DNA of 35,761 nucleotides from the NCBI GenBank assembly GCA_945829225.1, contig CALZTY010000023.1, positions 1-35,761 of the forward strand, written 5' to 3'. The notes beneath the pieces were generated by a model, which had not been told where the DNA came from, did not search any database, and worked only from the letters and a program-made list of their open reading frames with translations. Positions within the stretch are counted from its first letter, which is position 1. Each line of letters starts with the position of its first letter. Positions 18,434 through 26,072 of this stretch are shown here, one piece after another. The translations under genes were made by a program, and so were the position numbers. Origin of the DNA: an uncultured Bacteroidales bacterium (GTDB lineage Bacteria > Bacteroidota > Bacteroidia > Bacteroidales > Muribaculaceae).

Positions 18434-19519
18434 ATGAAATCGAAATTTTATTTTGGCTTTTTAGCCATGGCGGCGATTGCTGCTACCGGTTGCTCAAGTG
18501 AGGTGGAGAATGCTACCGACTTGAAGGGCAATGCCATTGAATTTGGAACCTATGTAGGACGAGATGCCAACAGCCGTGCAACAGTGCTTGACCTTGACGG
18601 CTTGAAGGCAAGTGGCTTCGGTGTGTTTGCTTACTACACCGCACAAGCAGATTACGCCGATGGTGCTACTGCCAACTTTATGAACAACCAAAAGGTTGAG
18701 TTTACTACCGACTGGACCTATTCACCCTTGAAGTACTGGCCTAACAACCCCGGTGACAAGGTGACATTCTTTGCTTACGCTCCTTACGACGTAGCAGGTG
18801 CTGTTCTTACTCCCAATGCAGGTACTATCACCTTCACCGTTGCAGATGCCGTAGCCAACCAACAGGATCTCACCGTATCTGACGCTACATCAAACAAGAA
18901 CCTCACCAAGCAAGCGGTTACAGGCAAGGTGAACTTCAACTTTAAGCACGTCCTCGCTCGTGTCGGCTTGAATGTTGAGGCTATGGTTGACCGTGTTAAC
19001 GGTGACGCTACCGGTGACCCTGACACAAACAAGGAAAACGGCACACTCGATGACAAAACCACAATCAAGGTTACCAAGGTTGAGTTGATTGGTAAGTTTG
19101 ACAAAGAGGCTACTATCAACCTTGGCACCAGCGCATGGTCGGGTGTTGCTCCTGCCGCTACCGATGTTATCTACACATGGGAGGCTGCCAACTTCGTTAC
19201 TTCTGTTGCTGACAATGTTACCACCACCAAGCAGCAACTCAACAATGCCAACAACTACGCTATGCTTATCCCGCAGCCCGTAACCGGCATGACAGTTAAG
19301 ATTACTTACGACGTAATCACCACTGACTCAAAGCTCCCCGGTGGCAATTCCACAATCACCAACGTCATCACATCTGCTCCCTTCAACTTCAACTTCGAGC
19401 AGGGCAAGGCTTATATGTTCAACTTGCACCTGGGCATGACCTCCGTGAAGTTTAGCGCAAGTGTTGCTGACTGGGATACCGGCTCAGAAATCGTTGTAAA
19501 CCTCCCCATCAACAACTAA
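18434..19519 (+). CDS. Fimbrillin family protein (Mfa-like), probable pilin
   Basis: A 361-residue lipoprotein precursor, lipobox AATGC with Cys20. Fimbrillin hallmarks are FTTDWTYSPLKYWPNNPGDKV, VTFFAYAPYD, FNFKHVLARVGLNV and the C-terminal strand region VKFSASVADWDTGSEIVVN. In type V pili the precursor is cut by an arginine-specific protease near residue 46 and subunits join by strand exchange; Arg43 and Arg48 are candidate sites here (inference). Codon use is noticeably different from neighbouring genes, richer in AAC, ACC and GTT, consistent with high expression. It is the last gene of the operon and is followed by two terminator hairpins. Confidence 0.87.
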   Translation: MKSKFYFGFLAMAAIAATGCSSEVENATDLKGNAIEFGTYVGRDANSRATVLDLDGLKASGFGVFAYYTAQADYADGATANFMNNQKVEFTTDWTYSPLKYWPNNPGDKVTFFAYAPYDVAGAVLTPNAGTITFTVADAVANQQDLTVSDATSNKNLTKQAVTGKVNFNFKHVLARVGLNVEAMVDRVNGDATGDPDTNKENGTLDDKTTIKVTKVELIGKFDKEATINLGTSAWSGVAPAATDVIYTWEAANFVTSVADNVTTTKQQLNNANNYAMLIPQPVTGMTVKITYDVITTDSKLPGGNSTITNVITSAPFNFNFEQGKAYMFNLHLGMTSVKFSASVADWDTGSEIVVNLPINN

Positions 19520-19560
19520 TCACTTTATATCGTTGAGTCTCGACTCGACGATAAGTGATT
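19518..19560 (+). terminator. Long hairpin overlapping the fimbrillin stop codon
   Basis: AATCACTT (19518-19525) pairs with AAGTGATT (19553-19560); inside, ATCGT/ACGAT and GAGT/ACTC continue the stem to a four-base CTCG loop, with one bulge and a wobble. CAGTATTTTT follows. The 5' arm begins within the fimbrillin stop codon. Confidence 0.65.
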
Positions 19561-19570
19561 CAGTATTTTT

Positions 19571-19608
19571 AAAGAGCAGGGACAGCCTCGCGCGGTCTCT
19601 GCTCTTTT
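19571..19608 (+). terminator. Second terminator after fimbrillin
   Basis: AAAGAGCAGGGAC (19571-19583) pairs with GTCTCTGCTCTTT (19595-19607) with one G-T pair and an 11-base loop, ending in four T. It backs up the hairpin 10 bases upstream and insulates the methyltransferase gene. Confidence 0.82.
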
Positions 19609-19611
19609 GCG

Positions 19612-19643
19612 TTTGTGCAGTTGCGAGAGAATTACTAATTTTG
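19612..19643 (+). promoter_or_regulatory. Promoter of the RNA methyltransferase gene
   Basis: TTTG (19612-19615), 20 bases, TAATTTTG (19636-19643), a perfect consensus four bases after the fimbrial terminator. It supports the ATG at 19664 over an upstream in-frame start at 19607. Confidence 0.7.
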
Positions 19644-19663
19644 TAATCCAAAGCATTTACACG

Positions 19664-20479
19664 ATGATAATAGAAATCGACTCGATACACGACGAGCGAG
19701 TGGCAGTCTTTACCTCGCTCACCGAGAATATGTTGCGCAGCCGCCTCGACCCGGCGCGGGCGCTGTTTATAGCCGAGAGCCCCAAGGTGATACGCGTGGC
19801 TCTGAGCCAAGGCTTGCATCCGCGAGCCATGCTGTGCGAGCGGCGTCATATCACCGGCGATGCCGCCGACATCATTGCGGCATGTCCCGATATGCCGGTG
19901 TACACTGCCGACCGCGAGTTGTTGCAGTCGCTCACTGGCTATACCCTCACGCGCGGGGTTTTGGTGGCATTTGAGCGACCTGAGGCTCCGGCTCTTGCCG
20001 ATGTGTGCCGCGATGCCCGGCGTGTGGTGGTCATTGACGGAGTCACCGACACCACCAATATCGGGGCGATATTTCGCTCGGCAGCGGCACTCGGTGCCGA
20101 TGCCGTGTTGCTCACGCCCACGTCGTGCGACCCGCTCAACAGGCGCTCGGTGCGAGTGTCGATGGGTTCGGTGTTCTTGGTGCCATGGACTTGGCTCGAG
20201 GGTGATATCACCGAGCAGATGCACTCCTTGGGCTTCAAGACAGTGGCATTGGCGCTCACCGACCGCTCGGTATCCATTGCCGACGAGGCGTTAAATGCCG
20301 AGGAGCGCTTGGCGCTCATCCTCGGCACCGAGGGCGATGGACTGGCACACGCCACTATCGCCGCCGCAGACTATACCGCACGCATCCCCATGCACCACTG
20401 TGTCGACTCGCTCAATGTGGCAGCCGCCTCGGCAGTCGCGGTATATCAATTGGTGCAGGGTCCGCGTCGACCGTTATAA
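19664..20479 (+). CDS. TrmH/SpoU-family RNA 2'-O-ribose methyltransferase
   Basis: A 271-residue SPOUT methyltransferase with an N-terminal substrate-binding domain (LFIAESPKVIRVALSQGL) and the three SpoU motifs: TNIGAIFRSAAALGAD with the catalytic Asn/Arg, VRVSMGSVFLVPW, and ILGTEGDGL followed by IPMHHCVDSLNVAAASAVA. These enzymes use SAM bound in a knot to methylate ribose in tRNA or rRNA; the target base cannot be inferred. Monocistronic, with its own promoter, ending against the ribosomal protein operon terminator. Confidence 0.9.
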   Translation: MIIEIDSIHDERVAVFTSLTENMLRSRLDPARALFIAESPKVIRVALSQGLHPRAMLCERRHITGDAADIIAACPDMPVYTADRELLQSLTGYTLTRGVLVAFERPEAPALADVCRDARRVVVIDGVTDTTNIGAIFRSAAALGADAVLLTPTSCDPLNRRSVRVSMGSVFLVPWTWLEGDITEQMHSLGFKTVALALTDRSVSIADEALNAEERLALILGTEGDGLAHATIAAADYTARIPMHHCVDSLNVAAASAVAVYQLVQGPRRPL

Positions 20480-20481
20480 AA

Positions 20482-20515
20482 CGCGAGAAGCTTGCCACAA
20501 CGGCAAGCCTCTCGT
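20482..20515 (-). terminator. Terminator of the rpmB-rpmG-DUF4295 operon
   Basis: CGAGA-G-GCTTGCC pairs with GGCAAGC-T-TCTCG around a five-base GTTGT loop on the minus strand, followed by CGTTTTAT. It lies two bases past the methyltransferase stop and may act in both directions, though only the minus side has a T-run. Confidence 0.72.
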
Positions 20516-20537
20516 GATATAGAGTAGGGGATAAATC

Positions 20538-20687
20538 TTATTTGAGCGCGTCTTTAACGGCTTCGTTAGGCACCATATCTTCTTTGAATACATAGGCGCC
20601 GGTTTTGGGCGATTTCACCATCTTAATGACTTTCGAGTAGGTGCGACCTTCGCCCTTCTGCAGAGATGCAACGGTTTTCTTTGCCAT
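20538..20687 (-). CDS. DUF4295 small basic ribosome-associated protein (bL38-type)
   Basis: A 49-residue protein, MAKKTVASLQKGEGRTYSKV followed by IKMVKSPKTGAYVFKEDMVP and NEAVKDALK. It is the Bacteroidota-specific DUF4295 family always seen beside rpmG and rpmB. To my knowledge this protein was identified in the Flavobacterium johnsoniae ribosome structure and named bL38; I could not check this here. Strongly basic and small, as expected. It is the last gene, 12 bases after rpmG, and is followed by a hairpin terminator. Confidence 0.9.
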   Translation of the reverse strand: MAKKTVASLQKGEGRTYSKVIKMVKSPKTGAYVFKEDMVPNEAVKDALK

Positions 20688-20699
20688 AGTTCAGGGTGC

Positions 20700-20888
20700 T
20701 TATTTAATTTCTTTGTGTACAGTTACTCGCTTAAGGATGGGGTTGTACTTCTTAAGCTCGAGTCTCTCGGTGGTGTTCTTGCGGTTTTTGGTGGTGATAT
20801 AACGTGAGGTACCGGGCATTCCGCTTGCCTTGTGTTCGGTGCATTCAAGAATCACCTGCACGCGATTACCTTTAGCTTTCTTTGCCAT
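20700..20888 (-). CDS. rpmG: 50S ribosomal protein L33 (bL33)
   Basis: A 62-residue bL33 with [24 protein letters not shown], the conserved core. It has only one cysteine (VILECTEHK), so it is the zinc-free C-minus type rather than the CxxC form. It sits six bases after rpmB and 12 before DUF4295. Confidence 0.97.
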   Translation of the reverse strand: MAKKAKGNRVQVILECTEHKASGMPGTSRYITTKNRKNTTERLELKKYNPILKRVTVHKEIK

Positions 20889-20894
20889 AGTTGG

Positions 20895-21158
20895 TTAGAA
20901 TTCTAAATATTTAATATCTTTTTCTTTAAATAAGCCTTTTTCAATAGCCTGATTAATCGCGGTATTGAGGCCCAACTTGTTGATGGTGCGCAGGCCGGCG
21001 GCAGAGATGGTGAGCATAATCCACATGTCACGCTCTACCCAGTAGAACTTCTTGTTGAAGAGGTTGACATTGAATTTGCGCTTGGTGCGACGCTTCGAGT
21101 GCGAAACGTTGTTGCCAACAAGTGCTTTCTTGCCTGTGATTTGACAAATCTTTGACAT
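20895..21158 (-). CDS. rpmB: 50S ribosomal protein L28 (bL28)
   Basis: An 87-residue bL28 starting [21 protein letters not shown] with the typical [12 protein letters not shown] segment and [14 protein letters not shown]. First gene of the operon with rpmG and DUF4295, preceded by a transcribed leader of about 120 bases. Confidence 0.97.
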   Translation of the reverse strand: MSKICQITGKKALVGNNVSHSKRRTKRKFNVNLFNKKFYWVERDMWIMLTISAAGLRTINKLGLNTAINQAIEKGLFKEKDIKYLEF

Positions 21159-21281
21159 GGCTTTTGTTTCGGTTTATCTGTTATTGCTTCTTTTTGTTGT
21201 TGTGCATTGTGACGTCAATCGCAGGTCTCATATCACCATCGGGCGCATCTTTCCCGTGGCTTTCAAGGATGTGCCACAAAG
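21159..21281 (-). promoter_or_regulatory. 5' leader of the rpmB operon
   Basis: About 120 bases between the predicted RNA start and rpmB. On the minus strand it contains a small hairpin GTGGC/GCCAC (21277-21256) and two short reading frames, one of eight codons (21207-21181, MHNNKKKQ, stop). Leader length is unusual here; an autoregulatory role is possible but unproven. Confidence 0.35.
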
Positions 21282-21287
21282 CGACTG

Positions 21288-21319
21288 CAAAGTAACTGAT
21301 TTTTTTTGACATACACAAA
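21288..21319 (-). promoter_or_regulatory. Promoter of the rpmB operon
   Basis: Minus strand TTTG (21319-21316), 20 bases, TTACTTTG (21295-21288), one mismatch to TAnnTTTG. Confidence 0.6.
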
Positions 21320-21381
21320 CTTTCTCCCAACTTTTTTCACCCATTCTATTTCTTTTTATCTGAATGAAGATAAAAGTAGTA

Positions 21382-21422
21382 AACAGGCTGCGCCGAATGC
21401 TTGGAAACGGCGCAGCCTTGTT
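21382..21422 (-). terminator. Terminator of the glycosidase gene
   Basis: GGCTGCGCCG (21386-21395) pairs perfectly with CGGCGCAGCC (21408-21417) around a 12-base loop; AACA/TGTT extends the stem past one bulged base. Reading minus, TGTTTACTACTTTT follows. Confidence 0.8.
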
Positions 21423-21436
21423 ATTGGATTGATGAT

Positions 21437-24400
21437 TTATTTCACGAAGATGAGGCGGGAGATGCCGTCGGCGGTGATGATGTAGGTGCCGGGGGCGGGG
21501 AGGTCAATCTCGGCTGTGTCAGTCACGGCAGCGACTAATGCTCCGCTCACCGAGTATGCTCGCAGGTTGTCGGCAGGCTCCGTCAAGGTGACGTGACGAC
21601 CGTCGATGCGCAACTGCAGCGGTGCCACAGTGGTGTCGGTGATGGAAGCCAAGCCGATGAGTCGGTAGCAAGCGATGCCGTTGCCGGGCGAGTATACATA
21701 GATGAACACGTCGTCGTCGCCATTGACCACTATATCGATAGGTGTAGAGCCGTTGACAGTGTTGGCGGTGCCCATCGGAGTAGTCGGGAGGAGGCACATG
21801 AGTTGTACGTTGCTGAAGTCGGGCTCGGTAGCAGTGCCGTGATAGCGAATGACGGCTACACGGCTGCCGGTGCCGGCGTTCCCACAGTTAAATGCCATGT
21901 ATTGGTCGCCACAGAGGCTGAAGGTAGCCACGCCGTTGTCGGCATTGCTGATGCTCTCCAAGCCGTCGATGACATTGGGCACCACGGCTACCATATCGCC
22001 GGTGGTCATATCGTAGAGTGCCGGCATGCCGGTGGAGCCGTCAACCCATGCATATTGCTCGTCAATAGGGAAGAGACGCGGGGCGATGCCAAAGTTGGTG
22101 GTGTTGCCCGGGAAGGTAGAGGCGGGGTAGGTGATATTCTCGTAGGTCTCGCCGTCCTCGATAATCCAATTGATGAGGGTTGCCTTGGCTGATACGGCGG
22201 CAAAGGCGCTGAAACTGCCTGAGGTGACATCACCCATGACCACGGGGAAGTCGACGCGTGCCGATGCCGGAGTTCTGCCCTTGAGTTGGGCAACCGGGGT
22301 GAGTGCGCCGGTGGTGAGGTCGACGCTGTTGATGTATACGGCACGTGAGAGGATATTGGTGGTCTGGTCAATGACAAAGATGTGATTGCGCCAGTCCTTA
22401 ACTACTTGGTTGCAAGGGAGATTGGCTACGCTCTCGGCATCAGCGAGGTCGAGAGTGCGTATCAGTTCGCCGGTGGAGGCATCGTATTGCTGCAAATAGG
22501 ATGTAGCGGTCTTGGCGTTTGCGCTGCGTCCGGTGATGAATACGAAGTCATTGGTGGCAACCATCGAGCGATTGAATGAGCCGTCGCTCTCGAAGACGAG
22601 CGGACAATTCTCGGTCGATGTGCTGCGGTACCACTCGTTGGTGACGAAGAGGTCGCTATTGATGCTCTCGACGGGGTCGGTGGTGATAGTGTATCCGCTC
22701 TCGAATGAGCCGGTCTCGCCATGAGTGATAGTGGTGATCCATGTGGGTGATACAGTGGAGTTTACGCGGCGTCCATGCACTACGATGTGCCATGCGAAGG
22801 AGTCGAAGCCGAGTGCAGCGGTGTTGAGGGTCAACTCGGTCTGCGGTGCCTCGACATAGCAACTATACGATGAGCGTGTGAAGTCGGGCTTGCCGTTGTT
22901 GAAGAAGCCGGTGATATCAAAGTAGTACTTCTCGGCATCGGGCACGGCGGTCCAAGAGAAGGTCACCTCGCCGGGAGCCACATACGAGCCGTGCTCGGGC
23001 GCGATAGCATCGGGCTTCTGAGCCTCCACGCGGGTGGGGGAGAAGAAGGGCAGCGGGTCGGTATAATAATACAACTTGCCGGGCTCGCATACAGCCACGC
23101 GCAGGTAGCACTGAGTGTTGTCCTTGAGGTTGCTGAGGTCAAATGTGGCTTGAGGCTCGGTGAGGTCGGCTTGCTCCATAAGGATGGTGGTGAACTCGGG
23201 GCGGAGAGCCACTTGAGCAAGGTATGTAGCACCGGGCACGGCGTTCCAGGTGGCTGTCATATCCCAGTTGACCACAGCATCGGCGGTCGGCGATGTGATA
23301 GTTGTCGCAGCCGATATTTCGCCGCTGTAGTTGATGGTCGCCGGGGCATTCTCGTTGCCGTAGCCATCGTAGACACACACAGCATACCAGTGGTTGTCGC
23401 GCAGGTCCTCGGGCAAGGTGTAAGAGGTGTCGTAAGCCACATCAACCAAGTACTCGCCGTCAATACCGTCGCCGTTGAGCGCACCGGCTTGCTCGAGGGT
23501 GTGGCTCATAGGCACGGCATAGATGGAGTAGCGGATGATAGTGCGAGGGTCGGCGGGCACCACGGCGTCCCACGACAGTGTGCCGTCGGCATACTTGCCG
23601 CCTGTAGGTGCCTCATATACAGTGCGTTCCTTCCAGTCCACTACGGGCACCAGAGCCGGGCGCTGGTAGCATTTCTGCTCGATCCAGTCGCCCATACCGG
23701 TGAGCGTGGGACCGTCAAAATACTTGGCGCTGAAGTAAATCTGTCCGGGCGCATTGTCGTCGGCATTGGTGCGCCCGATTTCGATTTGGGCAACCATCTC
23801 GTTCCAGCCGGTCTCGTTGTTGCCGCCGAACGACGAATTGTTGACCTTGTAGGCAGCCATAGAAATGTAATTGTGGCGTCCGAAGTGTTGAGCGACATAA
23901 CTCCACCACTCGGCGAGAGGGGTGAAGTAGGCAGGCGCCTCATCGCGCGCCCAATAGATCTGGGGCGAGATGAAGTCGATGGTGCCGTCGTCGAGCCATG
24001 CCAGGGGGTCGGCATAGATTTGGTCATATTGCCAGTCGCTGCCGGCTGTAGGCGGGTCCACGCCATGCATGGCAGCAGACTTGCCGGCGGTGCCGGCGGG
24101 ACCGATGCCGAAGCGCATGTCGGGGCGGTCGGCTTGGATGATATCGTAGAGGTCGCGCACAAAGTCGTTGACATTCTTGCGTCGCCAGTCGGCGATGCTC
24201 AGCGTGGTACCCGAGCTCTTCCAGATGTCATAGTCACCGGCTTCGGAGGTCTCGGTGAGTTTGTCTCCGGGATAGAAATAGTCATCGAAGAGCATACCAT
24301 CGATGGCATAGTTCATATAAATCTCGCGCATGACGTCGATGCAGTGCTGGCGTGCTTCGGGGATGGCGATATTGAAGATGGTCCATTTGCCCGAGTGAAG

Positions 24401-24856
24401 TTCCCAGCCGGCTTCGCGCCAAGCCTTGTCGAAGTCGGTGTTGTAGGTGGTGCCGCTGTTGTTGATGCGGAAGGGGTTAATCCACGCATAGAGTTCCATG
24501 CCGCGCTTGTGGCACTCGTCGATGGCAAATTGCAGAGGGTCCCACCCGGGGTCTTTGCCTCGGGTGCCGGTGATTGACGAGCTCCACGGCTCGAGGGTCG
24601 AGCGATAGAGAGCGTCAGCCATCGGGCGCACTTGCAGACACACGCCCGTGAAGTTGTGGCGCTTGAAGTTCTCGATGTACTCGATGAGGGCTTCCTTGGC
24701 GAGCGTTTCGTTGCCCACTTGGTTGCCCATAGGCCAGTCGATACCCATGGCGGTGAGCCATACCGAGCGAAATTCGCGTTTGGGAGAACTGGCAGCACTC
24801 ATGCCGATTGCAATCGTCAGCAGCATCACTGCCGCAAATAGTTGTCTAAGTTTCAT
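21437..24856 (-). CDS. GHL10-type glycoside hydrolase with T9SS-like C-terminal tail
   Basis: A 1139-residue secreted protein: signal peptide to about 22, then a GHL10 (DUF187) catalytic domain at about 28-340, starting REFRSVWLTAMGIDWP and including TGVCLQVRPMADALYRS and DGMLFDDYFYP. Relatives include E. coli DigH, which cuts glycan strands lacking stem peptides. Fibronectin-like beta domains follow (about 430-730), then a beta-propeller-like region (about 740-1060). The final 60 residues (GRHVTLTEPADNLRAYSVSG ... APGTYIITADG ... LIFVK) resemble a T9SS type A sorting domain, suggesting cell-surface delivery. The ATG at 24856 directly precedes the signal peptide. Substrate unknown. Confidence 0.85.
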   Translation of the reverse strand: MKLRQLFAAVMLLTIAIGMSAASSPKREFRSVWLTAMGIDWPMGNQVGNETLAKEALIEYIENFKRHNFTGVCLQVRPMADALYRSTLEPWSSSITGTRGKDPGWDPLQFAIDECHKRGMELYAWINPFRINNSGTTYNTDFDKAWREAGWELHSGKWTIFNIAIPEARQHCIDVMREIYMNYAIDGMLFDDYFYPGDKLTETSEAGDYDIWKSSGTTLSIADWRRKNVNDFVRDLYDIIQADRPDMRFGIGPAGTAGKSAAMHGVDPPTAGSDWQYDQIYADPLAWLDDGTIDFISPQIYWARDEAPAYFTPLAEWWSYVAQHFGRHNYISMAAYKVNNSSFGGNNETGWNEMVAQIEIGRTNADDNAPGQIYFSAKYFDGPTLTGMGDWIEQKCYQRPALVPVVDWKERTVYEAPTGGKYADGTLSWDAVVPADPRTIIRYSIYAVPMSHTLEQAGALNGDGIDGEYLVDVAYDTSYTLPEDLRDNHWYAVCVYDGYGNENAPATINYSGEISAATTITSPTADAVVNWDMTATWNAVPGATYLAQVALRPEFTTILMEQADLTEPQATFDLSNLKDNTQCYLRVAVCEPGKLYYYTDPLPFFSPTRVEAQKPDAIAPEHGSYVAPGEVTFSWTAVPDAEKYYFDITGFFNNGKPDFTRSSYSCYVEAPQTELTLNTAALGFDSFAWHIVVHGRRVNSTVSPTWITTITHGETGSFESGYTITTDPVESINSDLFVTNEWYRSTSTENCPLVFESDGSFNRSMVATNDFVFITGRSANAKTATSYLQQYDASTGELIRTLDLADAESVANLPCNQVVKDWRNHIFVIDQTTNILSRAVYINSVDLTTGALTPVAQLKGRTPASARVDFPVVMGDVTSGSFSAFAAVSAKATLINWIIEDGETYENITYPASTFPGNTTNFGIAPRLFPIDEQYAWVDGSTGMPALYDMTTGDMVAVVPNVIDGLESISNADNGVATFSLCGDQYMAFNCGNAGTGSRVAVIRYHGTATEPDFSNVQLMCLLPTTPMGTANTVNGSTPIDIVVNGDDDVFIYVYSPGNGIACYRLIGLASITDTTVAPLQLRIDGRHVTLTEPADNLRAYSVSGALVAAVTDTAEIDLPAPGTYIITADGISRLIFVK

Positions 24857-24888
24857 GACGTTTTTCAGGGTTATTAGTTGTTTCAGTG

Positions 24889-24896
24889 CAAAGGTA
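24889..24896 (-). promoter_or_regulatory. -7 box of the glycosidase promoter
   Basis: TACCTTTG on the minus strand, followed by CA, 33 bases before the ATG; no TTTG at the right distance upstream. The gene may also receive read-through from the tat/DAACS unit. Confidence 0.45.
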
Positions 24897-24916
24897 ATCA
24901 AAATTAGTGTTAATTC

Positions 24917-26068
24917 CTATTTTTTGCGGAAAATGGCACCGACAATCTGCGCGATAGCGCCGTCACCGGTGATATTGCAAGCGGTGCCGAAGGAGTCCAT
25001 AGCGATGTACAGCGCTATCATCAAGGCACAGTCAGACTCGCTGAAGCCGAGTATCGACGACAACAAGCCGAGCGATGCCATGATGGCACCGCCGGGCACT
25101 CCCGGGGCGGCTATGATGGTGATTGCCAGCATGCCGATGAAGCCGGCAAACATTCCTATGTCGAAAGGCATATCGCGCAGGAGCATCAGAGCGATGGCGC
25201 AACACACTATCTTCATTGTCGAGCCAGACATGTGGATTGTGGCGCATAAGGGCACTACAAATCCGGCGACTGAACTATCCACACCACAGGCTATCGTCTG
25301 CCGTAGCGTCACGGGAATGGTGGCTGCCGACGATTGTGTACCCAAGGCGGTGAAATATGCCGGCAACATAGTCTTCAACGACTTGAAAGGTGGTAAGCCC
25401 GAGAACGCCGACGCCAACAGGTATTGAAGTGTCAGCACGGCAATATGCATCACGAAAATCACCGCCACGATGCTCGCAAAGGTCGACAGCACGGTGCCTA
25501 CCTGCCCGATGATGGTCATATTCATGAATATGCCGAAGATATAGAAGGGCAACAACGGGATAATCACCCCGGCGATGGCACGATTGATGACGTCGCGGAA
25601 GTCGTTGAGCACATTGCGCAGAGCCATAGACTCGAGAGATGCGCTCCCCAAACCGAGGACAAACGCCAAAATCAAGGCGCTCATCACGCCCATCAGCGGA
25701 GGCATCTCCACCACGAAGTAAGGCAATGTGGCAACTACCTCGCTGACTTGTTCGGCAGGAGCGAGCAACTTGCCGTCGAGTATGGCAGGGAAGATGGCAT
25801 TTGCCGCTGCGTAGGAGCCTATGCCTACCACAAATGTCATTACATAGGCTATCAAAGCGGTTACTGCCAGCATCTTGCCGGCACTTTTGCCCAACTCGGC
25901 AATTGCCGGCGCCACAAAGCCCACGATGAGCAAGGGTATCAAAAAGCCGAGAAACTGAGAGAAAATGCCGTTAAAAGTAGCCCATGCCTGCGACAGCCAC
26001 TCCGGAAAGATATATCCGGCGCCGATACCGAGGGCGATTGCGATGAGAATTTTGACAAGAAGTCGCAT
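24917..26068 (-). CDS. Dicarboxylate/amino acid:cation symporter (DAACS family)
   Basis: A 383-residue GltP/DctA-like transporter, somewhat shorter than the usual 400-450. The C-terminal core shows the helical hairpins and helix 7-8 motifs: ALGTQSSAATIPVTL (HP1 serine-rich), MSGSTMKIV (the M-D/S-G-T-type motif of helix 7) and GVPGGAIMASLGLL (HP2). It imports carboxylates or acidic amino acids with Na+ or H+; substrate not resolved. It begins four bases after tatC, so it is probably co-transcribed with tatA-tatC. Confidence 0.9.
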   Translation of the reverse strand: MRLLVKILIAIALGIGAGYIFPEWLSQAWATFNGIFSQFLGFLIPLLIVGFVAPAIAELGKSAGKMLAVTALIAYVMTFVVGIGSYAAANAIFPAILDGKLLAPAEQVSEVVATLPYFVVEMPPLMGVMSALILAFVLGLGSASLESMALRNVLNDFRDVINRAIAGVIIPLLPFYIFGIFMNMTIIGQVGTVLSTFASIVAVIFVMHIAVLTLQYLLASAFSGLPPFKSLKTMLPAYFTALGTQSSAATIPVTLRQTIACGVDSSVAGFVVPLCATIHMSGSTMKIVCCAIALMLLRDMPFDIGMFAGFIGMLAITIIAAPGVPGGAIMASLGLLSSILGFSESDCALMIALYIAMDSFGTACNITGDGAIAQIVGAIFRKK

Positions 26069-26072
26069 ATTT

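Noticed and set aside
19520-20224. 234-codon minus-strand frame rich in His and Arg
   Set aside because: Antisense to the SpoU methyltransferase, whose motifs are intact; composition is typical of an opposite-strand artefact.
22991-24577. 528-codon open frame on the plus strand
   Set aside because: It is antisense to the GHL10 glycosidase gene. Its product is a Gly/Val/Ala-rich string without domain logic, as expected from the opposite strand of a well-supported gene.
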